From Bradyrhizobium sp. Gha (GTDB lineage Bacteria; Pseudomonadota; Alphaproteobacteria; Rhizobiales; Xanthobacteraceae): 35,349 nucleotides of DNA. The position numbers and the translations under genes are program-made. This document shows, piece by piece, positions 8,507-16,411 of the stretch. Location of the stretch: positions 1 to 35,349 of the forward strand of contig NZ_FOQM01000060.1 in the NCBI RefSeq assembly GCF_900113735.1, in the 5' to 3' direction. The notes beneath the pieces are model-generated. The model ran no database searches. It worked only from the letters and a program-made list of their open reading frames with translations, and was not told the DNA's origin. The first letter of the stretch is position 1; each line of letters begins with the position of its first letter.

Positions 8507-8893
8507 TTATGCCCGTGGGTTGATCGCCAGCGCCGCTTCCACCGCGCCCGCACTGGCTTGCAAGATTTCGACGTTCAGCCCGCCCGGCAGCGCGAGCCAG
8601 TTCGGTCCGGCGGGCAGTGCTTTGGCGCCCCACGCGGCGGCGCGGGCAAGCACACCTTCATAATCGTCGACCATGATGCCCAGATGCGCCAGACGCCCCT
8701 CCGGTCCGACAAAATCGGGATCCTCGATCAGTTGCACGCTTCCGAGCACCCATACCTGACGCGGGCGCGCACCATCGGCCGGTTGCTCGTCGCGAATGGC
8801 GAGACCCAGCACCTCACGAAAGAAGTCGACGTGACGATCAACGTCCGGCACGCGGATCGCGACGTGTTCGACATAGGCGCGCGGTAGCGGCAT
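8507..8893 (-). CDS. VOC-superfamily (glyoxalase/dioxygenase fold) protein
   Basis: This 128-residue protein is the length of one vicinal-oxygen-chelate unit with two beta-alpha-beta-beta-beta modules. It begins with YVEHVAIRVPDVDRHVDFFREVLGL, with possible metal ligand His10, and continues with LAHLGIMVDDYEGVLARA and a final LPGGLNVEILQ, where His and Glu are typical ligand positions. Members include lyases, epimerases and dioxygenases, so the reaction cannot be stated. Its start is 4 nt after the ketopantoate-reductase-like gene, so they are coupled. It is far too short to be the bacterial fused dehydroshikimate dehydratase, but a role on an intermediate of this operon is likely. Confidence 0.82.
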   Translation of the reverse strand: MPLPRAYVEHVAIRVPDVDRHVDFFREVLGLAIRDEQPADGARPRQVWVLGSVQLIEDPDFVGPEGRLAHLGIMVDDYEGVLARAAAWGAKALPAGPNWLALPGGLNVEILQASAGAVEAALAINPRA

Positions 8894-8897
8894 CGTC

Positions 8898-9842
8898 TCA
8901 GGCCTTTCCTGGATAATCGCTGCGGGCGTATTCGAGCCCTTTGACCAACGCGACGATGGTGGAGTTGACGGGAGTAGGCACGTTGAACCTGGAACCCCAC
9001 CGCACGACGGAGCCGTGAATGTAGTCGACCTCGGTCAGATTGCCGGACTGCAAGCTCTGCAGCATCGATGTCTTGAACTCGGGCGGCAGCCCCGCGGAGG
9101 CCATCGTCCAGGCGCGCCGCGGATCGGTAACCGAGATCTTCACGCCAGCAGCCTGCGCGACCGCGATTCCCTCTGAGATCGCTGCCAGCGCGCAATCTTC
9201 CAGGATGGGGAGCGAATAGAGGCCGCCATAGGTCAGGCCGGTAATGGCGGTGAGGCCGCCGCCGGCGACGTTGATGAAGAGCTTGTCCCACATCGTGCCC
9301 ATGATGTTGTCGCTGAGCAGCGTGAGAATACCGGCGCGATTGAACGTCTCGAGAATTCGCCGTCCGCGTTCGGTCAGCCGCCCGTCAAGTTCGCCGATGA
9401 TGGTCTCCTTGCCCGTGACTCCGGAGCGAACATGACCGGGTCCCAGCAATACGCCACCCACATAGGTCTTGCCCGCCATGACCCGGTCACGACCAACTTC
9501 CTCCGACAAGATGTCCTCGTGGCCAAGGCCGTTTTGGAGCGACATCACGACCGTCGCCGGCCCGATGATCGGCGCAGCCGCGCGAATGGCATCTCGCGTG
9601 TGGTAGGATTTGACGAGTACGATGACGAGGTCCGCCTCGACCCCGACCTGGCTCGCGGAGGTGCACGCAGTCACCTTCACGACGGTCTCGGTGCCACCTT
9701 CGAGCAACCTGAGGCCATCGGCATTGATCGCATCGACATGCGCTTGGAAAGGATCGATGAGCCAGACCTCGGCCCCGCCACGTGCCAGCGTGCCGCCGAT
9801 GGTGGAGCCCAGGGCCCCCGCTCCGATAAAGCAGATCCTCAT
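8898..9842 (-). CDS. Ketopantoate reductase-like (ApbA/PanE family) dehydrogenase
   Basis: This 314-residue NAD(P)H-dependent 2-oxoacid reductase has an N-terminal Rossmann loop GAGALG (7-12) and the family's VLVKSYHT segment (76-82, with K78). SLQNG (101-105) and the catalytic Lys187 in MWDKLFINV with Asn191 follow. The family model is reduction of ketopantoate to pantoate, but many paralogues in catabolic clusters act on other 2-oxoacids or hydroxy acids. As first gene of the eleven-gene minus-strand cluster, opposite a LysR gene, it is probably a pathway enzyme rather than the pantothenate enzyme. GGGAG about 10 nt upstream supports the ATG at 9842. Confidence 0.88.
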   Translation of the reverse strand: MRICFIGAGALGSTIGGTLARGGAEVWLIDPFQAHVDAINADGLRLLEGGTETVVKVTACTSASQVGVEADLVIVLVKSYHTRDAIRAAAPIIGPATVVMSLQNGLGHEDILSEEVGRDRVMAGKTYVGGVLLGPGHVRSGVTGKETIIGELDGRLTERGRRILETFNRAGILTLLSDNIMGTMWDKLFINVAGGGLTAITGLTYGGLYSLPILEDCALAAISEGIAVAQAAGVKISVTDPRRAWTMASAGLPPEFKTSMLQSLQSGNLTEVDYIHGSVVRWGSRFNVPTPVNSTIVALVKGLEYARSDYPGKA

Positions 9843-9944
9843 CTGAACGCTTCTCCCGCGCCTTGCCCGGCGTTGGAGGCGAGGTAGCAGGCTGCTCTGT
9901 ATTTGGATATACTATGATCCTTATAACCATTATTGTGATTTGCA
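9843..9944. promoter_or_regulatory. Divergent promoter region between the catabolic operon and LysR gene
   Basis: This 102-bp gap holds the start signals of both the minus-strand operon and the plus-strand regulator. Positions 9901-9944 are strikingly AT-rich for this genome. TATGATCCTTATA (9913-9925) is a T-N11-A dyad (TAT-N7-ATA), the form expected of a LysR-type binding site. TATA also occurs at 9908-9911 and 9922-9925. I could not assign convincing -35/-10 pairs. Binding by the adjacent LysR protein is inferred. Confidence 0.5.
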
Positions 9945-10925
9945 ATGAAGCATCAGGATCACGCCGAGACCAACCTGCTGGACCCGCGCCTGCTCAGGCT
10001 CTTCGACGCATTGTTCACCACGGCCAGCGTCACCAAGGCAGCCGAGAAGCTCGGTCAAAGTCAGCCGACCATTTCGATCTGGCTGGCGCGCTTGCGAAAG
10101 GAATTGGACGATCCGCTCTTCATCCGGTCGGCTGAGGGGATGCTGCCGACGCCGCGCGCCGAGGCTCTCATCGGCACGGCCAGACAAGCGCTGGAAATGC
10201 TGCGTCGCCTGGCCGAGCTTCGCATCGACTTTGATCCGACGATCGCAAAGCGCCGTTTTACCATCTGCATGACGGATGGAAGCCACGTCACGCTGCTTCC
10301 GGCCATCCTCGCTCACGTTCGCAGCGTCGCGCCGGGCATCCGCATCGAGGCGGCGCAGATCGGCGCGGACACCCCACGGATGCTGCAATCCGGCGAAGCC
10401 GATCTGGCGCTCGGCTACATCTCGGATCTCGACGCCGGACACTTCCAGCAGGCACTCTTTCCGCAGGATTGGGTCTGTCTGGCGAACGCAAGACATGCCC
10501 GGATCCGGGACCGCATCACCGCAAAGGACTTCAGGCGCGAGGCGCACGTTCTCATACACTCCGGCACCGGACATCAGTTGCTCGCGGACGCACTAAAGGA
10601 GCAGCGGATGGTCCTTGACGTTGCGCTCGAGCTCCCCGGTTTTTTGGGACTTCCCACAATCGTCGGGACGACTGATCTGATCGCCACCCTTCCGAGGCAC
10701 ATCGGTGAAACGTTGGCTCATTATTACGGACTGCGCGTGCTCGACTGCCCGCTGCCGATCGCCGGATTTACGGTGAAGCAATATTGGCACGCCCGCTTCC
10801 ATCACGACCCGGCAAGCCAATGGCTGCGCGGCGTGTGCGGGGACCTTTTTCAGCAGCAGGAAGTGCGGGGTCTACATCGTTCAGGTCGGCCAAAGAAACG
10901 AAAGCCGCGCGATTTACAGCCGTAG
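9945..10925 (+). CDS. LysR-family transcriptional regulator
   Basis: This 326-residue regulator is probably the controller of the divergent operon. The N-terminal winged helix-turn-helix (about residues 14-73) shows RLFDALFTTASVTKAAEKLG, QSQPTISIWLARLRKEL and DPLFIRSAEGMLPTPRA, typical of the NodD/LinR-like branch of LysR proteins. Residues about 95-300 form the co-inducer domain (FTICMTDGSHVTLLPAIL, GEADLALGYI, VGTTDLIATLPRHI). The C-terminal tail is basic (RSGRPKKRKPRD). No Shine-Dalgarno precedes the ATG and the upstream bases are AT-rich, so translation may be leaderless or weak. The effector is likely a substrate or intermediate of the adjacent pathway. Confidence 0.9.
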   Translation: MKHQDHAETNLLDPRLLRLFDALFTTASVTKAAEKLGQSQPTISIWLARLRKELDDPLFIRSAEGMLPTPRAEALIGTARQALEMLRRLAELRIDFDPTIAKRRFTICMTDGSHVTLLPAILAHVRSVAPGIRIEAAQIGADTPRMLQSGEADLALGYISDLDAGHFQQALFPQDWVCLANARHARIRDRITAKDFRREAHVLIHSGTGHQLLADALKEQRMVLDVALELPGFLGLPTIVGTTDLIATLPRHIGETLAHYYGLRVLDCPLPIAGFTVKQYWHARFHHDPASQWLRGVCGDLFQQQEVRGLHRSGRPKKRKPRDLQP

Positions 10926-10941
10926 TGGAGCGCTTAACAAG

Positions 10942-10977
10942 GGCGGAAGCCAAGCAGCCAACGGCTGCGCTACCGCC
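10942..10977. terminator. Hairpin between convergent LysR and amidase genes
   Basis: An outer stem GGCGG (10942-10946) with CCGCC (10973-10977) encloses an inner stem GCAGCC (10954-10959) with GGCTGC (10963-10968) and an AAC loop. It lies 17 nt after the LysR stop and 38 nt before the amidase stop of the opposing gene, a position suiting a bidirectional terminator. No T-run follows, so intrinsic termination is uncertain. Confidence 0.4.
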
Positions 10978-11014
10978 GTCGCCTCACCTCAACCGGCACT
11001 TGCCGCGCAATGAA

Positions 11015-12055
11015 CTAGTAGTTGGTGGCGTTCTTCTCGTTGGGAATGCCTTCGATCGGGCATTCAGCGGTTCCTACGGTCGGGCGGGTCATTGCCTCGA
11101 CCATATCCCGGGTGCCTTCGGGGTCGGCGATCCACCTCGAATAGAAGTCATAAGGACAGGCTGCGAGGCCCTTCGCGCTTTCGCCGGAATTGATCGTCCC
11201 GGTGTAGCCACGATGCAGCAGCTTGAAGAGATGGTTCTGCGACTGGTTGTTGCGGCGGGCATCGCGGATCAGGCTCTTCGACAGCCCGGCGTACTGGATG
11301 CCATACTCCTCCTCGCCAGTCTCACCAAGCGTCCGGCCATCGAAACCGACGATCGCTGAGTGACCGAAATAGGAGTAGACGCCGTCGAAGCCCGCGGCGT
11401 TGGCCACCGCGACATAAACATTGTTGGCCCAGGCCATCGCCTTGGAGATCATCACCTGCTGCTCCTTGGCCGGATACATATAGCCTTGGCAACGCACGAT
11501 CAGCTCTGCGCCCTTCATCGCGCAGTCGCGCCAGATCTCCGGATAATTGCCGTCGTCGCAGATGATCAGACTGATCTTCAGCCCCTTCGGGCCTTCCGAG
11601 ACATAAGTGCATTTGCCCGGATACCAGCCCTCGATCGGCACCCATGGCATGATCTTGCGATACTTCTGCACGATCTCGCCGTTGTCGTTCATCAGGATCA
11701 GCGTGTTGTAAGGCGCCTTGTGCGGATGCTCCTCATGGCGCTCGCCGGTCAAGGAGAACACGCCCCACACCTTCGCCTTGCGGCAGGCTTCGGCAAAGAT
11801 CGCGGTCTCTTCGCCTGGCACCTGCGAGGCGGTCTCGTACATCTCCTTGGCGTCGTACATGATGCCGTGGGTCGAGTATTCCGGGAAGATCACGAGATCC
11901 ATGCCGGGCAGACCGAGCTTCATGCCCACGACCATGTCGGCAATCTTGCGGGCGTTGTCGAGCACCTCGGCCTTGGTATGCAGCCGCGGCATCTTGTAAT
12001 TGACGACGGCAACGCCGACCACGTCATTGCTGGAAGAAATGTCACCATGAAGCAT
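11015..12055 (-). CDS. amiE: Aliphatic amidase
   Basis: This 346-residue enzyme hydrolyses short-chain aliphatic amides such as acetamide and propionamide to the acid and ammonia. The length equals the Pseudomonas aeruginosa AmiE, as do the opening GDISSSNDVVGVAVVNYKMP and the nitrilase-fold catalytic triad at identical positions: Glu59 in FPEYSTHG, Lys134 in KYRKIMPW, and Cys166 in IICDDGNYPE. Glu142 and the substrate-pocket Trp138 are also present. It is the last gene of the urt-fmd cluster, 51 bp after the FmdB-like gene. In Pseudomonas the amidase is under AmiC/AmiR; neither gene is seen here, and the nearby two-component genes may take that role. Confidence 0.96.
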   Translation of the reverse strand: MLHGDISSSNDVVGVAVVNYKMPRLHTKAEVLDNARKIADMVVGMKLGLPGMDLVIFPEYSTHGIMYDAKEMYETASQVPGEETAIFAEACRKAKVWGVFSLTGERHEEHPHKAPYNTLILMNDNGEIVQKYRKIMPWVPIEGWYPGKCTYVSEGPKGLKISLIICDDGNYPEIWRDCAMKGAELIVRCQGYMYPAKEQQVMISKAMAWANNVYVAVANAAGFDGVYSYFGHSAIVGFDGRTLGETGEEEYGIQYAGLSKSLIRDARRNNQSQNHLFKLLHRGYTGTINSGESAKGLAACPYDFYSRWIADPEGTRDMVEAMTRPTVGTAECPIEGIPNEKNATNY

Positions 12056-12106
12056 TTGAAACGCCCTTCGGTTCTGGTTCGAGCTTCTGATCCGTTGCGG
12101 TCCGCG

Positions 12107-12457
12107 TCAGTGGCTGATCATCCAGGGGCGCGCGGTCGGAAAGCCGACGGCGCCGCTCCTGCTTTTCGTCACCAGCCGCCCCGGCTTCTTCTTCGTGCCG
12201 GCCGCGCAGCAGCCGCAACCCGGGCCGTGGGCGGCCTTGTATTGGTCGAGCGTCTTCGGTGCGTGCTTGCTGCGCTCATTGGTGGCGTGCGCCTTGCGCT
12301 TGTCACCGGGCATGCAGAAGAACGCCGGCGCGGTGAGGATCACCCGCGGCGATTCCGTCTCGCAGCGCGGACAATGCTGCGGCGCGTCGCATTCGGCCAT
12401 CGGGCGCATATCGGTGAACGGGCCGCAATCATTGCAGAGATATTCATACACGGGCAT
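12107..12457 (-). CDS. fmdB: FmdB-type zinc ribbon protein
   Basis: This 116-residue protein has the FmdB/CxxC regulatory-protein domain at its N-terminus. MPVYEYLCNDCG gives Cys8 and Cys11, and CPRC gives Cys29 and Cys32, a probable four-Cys zinc site. The C-terminal part is basic and holds a second Cys group (GPGCGCC, 81-84). In Methylophilus methylotrophus FmdB was described as a regulator next to formamidase; its biochemical role remains uncertain. The ATG at 12457 has AAGGGAG just upstream and starts the family domain exactly; the frame extends further upstream into the formamidase end without homology. It lies between formamidase and amidase, 67 bp after the former. Confidence 0.88.
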   Translation of the reverse strand: MPVYEYLCNDCGPFTDMRPMAECDAPQHCPRCETESPRVILTAPAFFCMPGDKRKAHATNERSKHAPKTLDQYKAAHGPGCGCCAAGTKKKPGRLVTKSRSGAVGFPTARPWMISH

Positions 12458-12524
12458 CGTCGCTCCCTTCGCCGTAGCACGTCGGACGCGGGACGCATCG
12501 CCCCGCATCCGTCTCGCATGGGGA

Positions 12525-13754
12525 CTACTTGTCAGGTGAGATCGGCATCTGCACATCGCCCGTGATGTGCTTCACCGGCCCAGCGGAGGACGGCATCACA
12601 TCGAAGTCGAATATCTCGGTCGGCAGCCACAGCGTGGCGCAGGCGTTGGGCACGTCGACCACGCCCGAGATGTGACCCTGGCACGGCGCCGTGCCGAGAA
12701 TCGAATAGGCTTGCGCGCCGGAGTAGCCGAATTTCTTCAGATACTCGATCGCGTTCAGGCAAGCCTGGCGATAAGCGATGTGAACGTCGAGGTAATGCTG
12801 CTTGCCAGCCTCGTCGACCGAGATACCTTCGAAGATCAGATAGTCCTTGTAGTTCGGCGTGATCGGCGACGGCTTGAACACGGGGTTCTTGATGCCGTAT
12901 TTCGCGACGCCGTCCTTGATGATGTCGACCTTGATGTGCAGCCATCCGGCCATCTCGATCGCGCCGCAGAAGGTGATCTCGCCGTCGCCCTGGCTGAAAT
13001 GCAGATCTCCCATCGAGAGGCCGCCGCCGGGAACGTAGACCGGGAAGTAGATCTTCGAGCCCCGTGACAAATCCTTGATGTCGCAATTGCCGCCATGCTC
13101 ACGCGGCGGCACGGTACGGGCACCCTCGAGACCGATCTTGGCCTTGACGTCACCCTTGGCCTGGCCCGCATGCGCGGTCGGCGCGAACGGCGGGTTGGCA
13201 AGGCCCGGCACACGGGTCGGGTTGGTCGCGATCAGCTCGGCTTCGCGCGCGTTCCAGGCCGCGAGCATCTTGGCGTCGGGCAGACAGCCAATCAGGCCAG
13301 GATGGATCAGGCCGGCGAAATTCACGCCGGGCACGTGACGCGACGAGGTGTAGAGGCCCTTGATGTCCCAGATCGATTTCTGCGCCAACGGAAAGTGATC
13401 GGTCAGGAAGCCGCCACCATTCTGTTTGGAGAAGAAGCCGTTGAAGCCCCACAGGCTCTCCTTCAGCGGACCAACGTCGAGCAGATCGACGACGAGAAGG
13501 TCGCCGGGCTCAGCCCCCTTGACGCCGATCGGACCGGACAGGAAGTGCACGATCGACAGGTCGATGTCGCGCACGTCGTCGGCCGAGTCGTTGTTCTTGA
13601 TGAAGCCGCCGGTCCAGTCGACGGTTTCGATGATGAAATCGTCGCCCGGGCTGACCCACTCGACGATCGGAACCTCCGGATGCCAGCGGTTGTGGATCTT
13701 GTCGTTTTCATAGGCCGACTTGGTGAGATCGACCTTGATCAGTGTCTCTGGCAT
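12525..13754 (-). CDS. fmdA: Formamidase (FmdA/AmdA family)
   Basis: This 409-residue member of the acetamidase/formamidase family converts formamide to formate and ammonia. It begins MPETLIKVDLTKSAYEND and carries the family blocks HNRWHPEVPIVEWVSPGD, GPIGVKGAEPGDLLVVDLLD, HPGLIGCLPD, REHGGNCDIKDLSRGSKIYF, GGGLSMGDLHFSQGDGEI and the Cys-containing GTAPCQGHISGVVD. The length agrees with Methylophilus FmdA (about 400). It directly follows the urtE-like ATPase gene (26-bp gap), so uptake and hydrolysis are encoded on one transcript. Ammonia release as nitrogen source is the likely purpose. It is unrelated in sequence to the aliphatic amidase two genes downstream. Confidence 0.95.
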   Translation of the reverse strand: MPETLIKVDLTKSAYENDKIHNRWHPEVPIVEWVSPGDDFIIETVDWTGGFIKNNDSADDVRDIDLSIVHFLSGPIGVKGAEPGDLLVVDLLDVGPLKESLWGFNGFFSKQNGGGFLTDHFPLAQKSIWDIKGLYTSSRHVPGVNFAGLIHPGLIGCLPDAKMLAAWNAREAELIATNPTRVPGLANPPFAPTAHAGQAKGDVKAKIGLEGARTVPPREHGGNCDIKDLSRGSKIYFPVYVPGGGLSMGDLHFSQGDGEITFCGAIEMAGWLHIKVDIIKDGVAKYGIKNPVFKPSPITPNYKDYLIFEGISVDEAGKQHYLDVHIAYRQACLNAIEYLKKFGYSGAQAYSILGTAPCQGHISGVVDVPNACATLWLPTEIFDFDVMPSSAGPVKHITGDVQMPISPDK

Positions 13755-13780
13755 CGAGATGTTCCCCTTCGTTTTACTGG

Positions 13781-14470
13781 TCAGACAGACAGGAATTTCG
13801 AGATCTGCGCGGCATCGACGCTGTCGCGCGGATCGTCACGCACAATCTCGCCGTTCTCGATCACGAGCACGCGGTCGGCGATGTCCAATGCGAAGCTCAG
13901 GACCTGCTCGGAGACGACGATCGACAGGCCCCGCTCATCGCGGATGCGCTTCAACGTGCGCGCCATCTCCTTGATGATCGACGGCTGGATGCCTTCGGTC
14001 GGCTCGTCCAGCAGCAACACTTTAGGCTTGGTGGCGAGCGCGCGGGCGATCGCCAATTGCTGTTGTTGGCCGCCTGAGAGATTGCCGCCGCGGCGACCCT
14101 TCATCTCCAGGAGCACGGGAAACAGCTCGTAGATGTCTTCCGGCACTTCCGAGCCGCCGGAGACGACGAGGCCGGTCTCGATGTTTTCCTTCACCGTCAT
14201 GGTGGAGAAGATCATCCGGCCCTGCGGCACATAGGCGAGACCCTTGGCGACCCGGTCGTAGCTCGGCAGCGATCCGAGCTCGGCGCCGTCCATGGTCACC
14301 GAGCCGCTCTTGGTCGGCACGATCCCCATCAGCGACTTCATCAGAGTGGTCTTGCCCATGCCGTTGCGGCCCATGATCGCGACGATCTCGTTAGGCGCGA
14401 CCGAGACGTTGAGGCCGTGCAGCACCTCGCTCTGGCCGTAGGCGACGTGAAGATCATTGATTGCCAGCAT
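13781..14470 (-). CDS. urtE: Urea/short-chain amide ABC transporter ATPase UrtE
   Basis: This 229-residue ATPase is of the LivF/UrtE type. Walker A is GRNGMGKTT (34-42), the signature is LSGGQQQQLAIARAL, Walker B is KVLLLDEPTEG, followed by IQPSII as typical of UrtE rather than generic LivF, and the protein starts MLAINDLHVAYGQSEVLHG. It pairs with UrtD to drive import through the UrtB/UrtC channel. The urtD stop is 12 nt upstream of its ATG. The transporter family takes urea and, in the FmdDEF-like branch, short amides; adjoining formamidase and amidase favour amides here. Confidence 0.93.
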   Translation of the reverse strand: MLAINDLHVAYGQSEVLHGLNVSVAPNEIVAIMGRNGMGKTTLMKSLMGIVPTKSGSVTMDGAELGSLPSYDRVAKGLAYVPQGRMIFSTMTVKENIETGLVVSGGSEVPEDIYELFPVLLEMKGRRGGNLSGGQQQQLAIARALATKPKVLLLDEPTEGIQPSIIKEMARTLKRIRDERGLSIVVSEQVLSFALDIADRVLVIENGEIVRDDPRDSVDAAQISKFLSV

Positions 14471-14482
14471 TGATGTCGCTCC

Positions 14483-15238
14483 TTAATGGCCGAGGTAGAC
14501 TTCGATCACTTTCGGATCGTTCTTCACCTTCTCCATGGTGCCCTCGGAGAGGATCTGCCCCTGGTGCAGCACCGTGACCTTGTGAGCGATGTCCTCGACG
14601 AATTTCATGTCGTGCTCGATGACGAGCACCGAGCGATCCTTGATGATGCGGTTGAGCAGCTCGGCGGTCTTGACCCGCTCGGAGACGCTCATGCCGGCGA
14701 CAGGCTCGTCGAGCATCAGCAGGTCCGGATCCTGGATCAGCAGCATGCCGATCTCGAGCCACTGCTTCTGGCCGTGGCTGAGCAGCGCCGCACTCATGTT
14801 GAGCCGATCCTTCAGGAAGATCATCTCCGCGACTTCATGGACGCGATCGCGGACGGCGGCATCGCGGGTGAAGGTCAGCGCGCCGAAGACGGTGCGGCCG
14901 CGCGGATAGGAGATCTCCAGATTCTCGAACACCGTGAGATCGTCATAGATCGACGGCGTCTGGAACTTGCGGCCCACGCCGGCCTTGACGATCTGGTTCT
15001 CCTTCAGCTTGGTCAGGTCCTTGCCGCGAAACTCGATCGAGCCCGACGTTGCTTTGGTCTTGCCGCAGATCAGGTCGAGCACGGTGGTCTTGCCTGCGCC
15101 GTTTGGACCGATGATGACCCGGATCTCGTTTTCCTCGACATAGAAGGAGAGATCGTTGACCGCCTTGAAGCCGTCGAAGGAGACGGTCAGGCCGGAGACC
15201 GCGAGCAGGAATTCCTTGGGCTGATGACCGACGAGCAT
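14483..15238 (-). CDS. urtD: Urea/short-chain amide ABC transporter ATPase UrtD
   Basis: This 251-residue ATPase is of the LivG/UrtD type. It has Walker A GPNGAGKT (44-51), an unusual signature LSHGQ (153-157) instead of LSGGQ, which is characteristic of UrtD, Walker B LLMLDEP (about 173-179), VAGMSVSE, and switch His209 in VIEHDMKFVE. ATG 15238 follows GAGGAGG and starts the domain; the open frame extends into urtC without homology. It sits 10 nt after urtC. Confidence 0.94.
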   Translation of the reverse strand: MLVGHQPKEFLLAVSGLTVSFDGFKAVNDLSFYVEENEIRVIIGPNGAGKTTVLDLICGKTKATSGSIEFRGKDLTKLKENQIVKAGVGRKFQTPSIYDDLTVFENLEISYPRGRTVFGALTFTRDAAVRDRVHEVAEMIFLKDRLNMSAALLSHGQKQWLEIGMLLIQDPDLLMLDEPVAGMSVSERVKTAELLNRIIKDRSVLVIEHDMKFVEDIAHKVTVLHQGQILSEGTMEKVKNDPKVIEVYLGH

Positions 15239-15248
15239 AAGATCCTCC

Positions 15249-16388
15249 TCACTCTGCCGGTGCGCCGTCGGCGACCGAATTGTCGGTCCAGCCGGCCTTC
15301 GGCTTGCGCACACCGATGAACCTGCTGATCCGCGGCTGGACGTAATCTCCCCAGATGCCGGCGAGACCGTTCGGGAATGCGAGCACCACGGCGATGAACA
15401 GGCCACCGAGGCCGAACAGCCAGAGCTCGGGGAACGACTCGGAAAGGCTGGTCTTGGCGAAGTTCACCAGGATCGTTCCGTAGACCGCGCCGAGGATCGA
15501 GAGACGGCCGCCGACCGCGGTGTAGATCACCATCTCGATCGAGGGCACGATGCCGACAAAGGACGGCGACATGAACCCGACGTTAAGCGCGAACATCGCG
15601 CCTCCGATCGCGGCGAAGATCGCGGCGATGCAGAAGGCGAAAATCTTGAAGTTGGCGACGCTATAGCCCGAGAACCTCACACGGTCTTCCTGATCGCGCA
15701 TCGCCACCAGGATGCGGCCGAGCTTGGAGTGGCGGACGAACTGCGCGACGAAGATGCAGGCGAACAGCAGGCCAACTTCGAAGAAATAGAGTACGATCTT
15801 GGCGTGGTCGGGACGAATGTCCCAGCCTTTCAGCGTGCGCAGATCGGTCATGCCGTTGATGCCGCCGGTGTAGCCCTGCTGGCCGACGATCAGGATGGTC
15901 AGGATCGCCGCGACCGCCTGCGTGATGATCGCGAAATAGGTGCCACCGACGCGGCGCTTGAACATCGCAGCACCAATGACGAGGGCGAAGATGCCCGGCA
16001 CCAGGATCACGGCGGCGATGGTGAAGGTCAGACTGTGGAAGGGCTTCCAGAAGAACGGCAGCGCGGTGATCTGGTTCCAGTCCATGAAATCGGGAATGCC
16101 GGGCGTCGACTGGATCTTGGTGTTCTCGACACTCGACGCCTCGAGCTTGAGAAACATCGCCATGCAGTAGCCACCGAGACCGAAGAATACGCCCTGGCCC
16201 AGACTGAGAATGCCGCCATAGCCCCAGCAGATCACGAGCCCGAGCGCGACGAAGGCATAGGTCAGGTATTTGGCGACCAAGTTGAGACGGAAGACGTCGA
16301 GGCAGAGCGGCAGGATCACGACAAGAAAGACGGCGAGCACCAGGATGCCGATCAGCTCCGAACGCGAGGTAAAGCGACTGTCGTTCAT
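15249..16388 (-). CDS. urtC: Urea/short-chain amide ABC transporter permease UrtC
   Basis: This 379-residue LivM-type permease has about ten hydrophobic helices. Recognisable blocks are YLTYAFVALGLVICWGYGGI followed by LSLGQGVFFGLGGYCMAMFL, the UrtC hallmark, then GIPDFMDWN, GGTYFAIITQAVAAIL, GGINGMTDL, and the cytoplasmic ATPase-contact loop with MRDQEDRVRFSGYSV. ATG 16388 was chosen because the family begins here, 23 nt after the urtB stop; the same frame is open through urtB, but that part is a shadow. It forms the membrane channel with UrtB. Confidence 0.94.
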   Translation of the reverse strand: MNDSRFTSRSELIGILVLAVFLVVILPLCLDVFRLNLVAKYLTYAFVALGLVICWGYGGILSLGQGVFFGLGGYCMAMFLKLEASSVENTKIQSTPGIPDFMDWNQITALPFFWKPFHSLTFTIAAVILVPGIFALVIGAAMFKRRVGGTYFAIITQAVAAILTILIVGQQGYTGGINGMTDLRTLKGWDIRPDHAKIVLYFFEVGLLFACIFVAQFVRHSKLGRILVAMRDQEDRVRFSGYSVANFKIFAFCIAAIFAAIGGAMFALNVGFMSPSFVGIVPSIEMVIYTAVGGRLSILGAVYGTILVNFAKTSLSESFPELWLFGLGGLFIAVVLAFPNGLAGIWGDYVQPRISRFIGVRKPKAGWTDNSVADGAPAE

Positions 16389-16411
16389 GGGTTCAGCCCC
16401 CTGCACTTTCG

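Noticed and set aside
10942..10977. Possible tRNA-like fold between LysR and amiE
   Set aside because: Only a hairpin is present; no T-loop GGTTCRA, anticodon arm or acceptor stem could be built.
11360..12565. 401-residue open frame on the plus strand
   Set aside because: It is antisense to amiE and fmdB; His/Leu/Arg-rich shadow composition and no domain seen.
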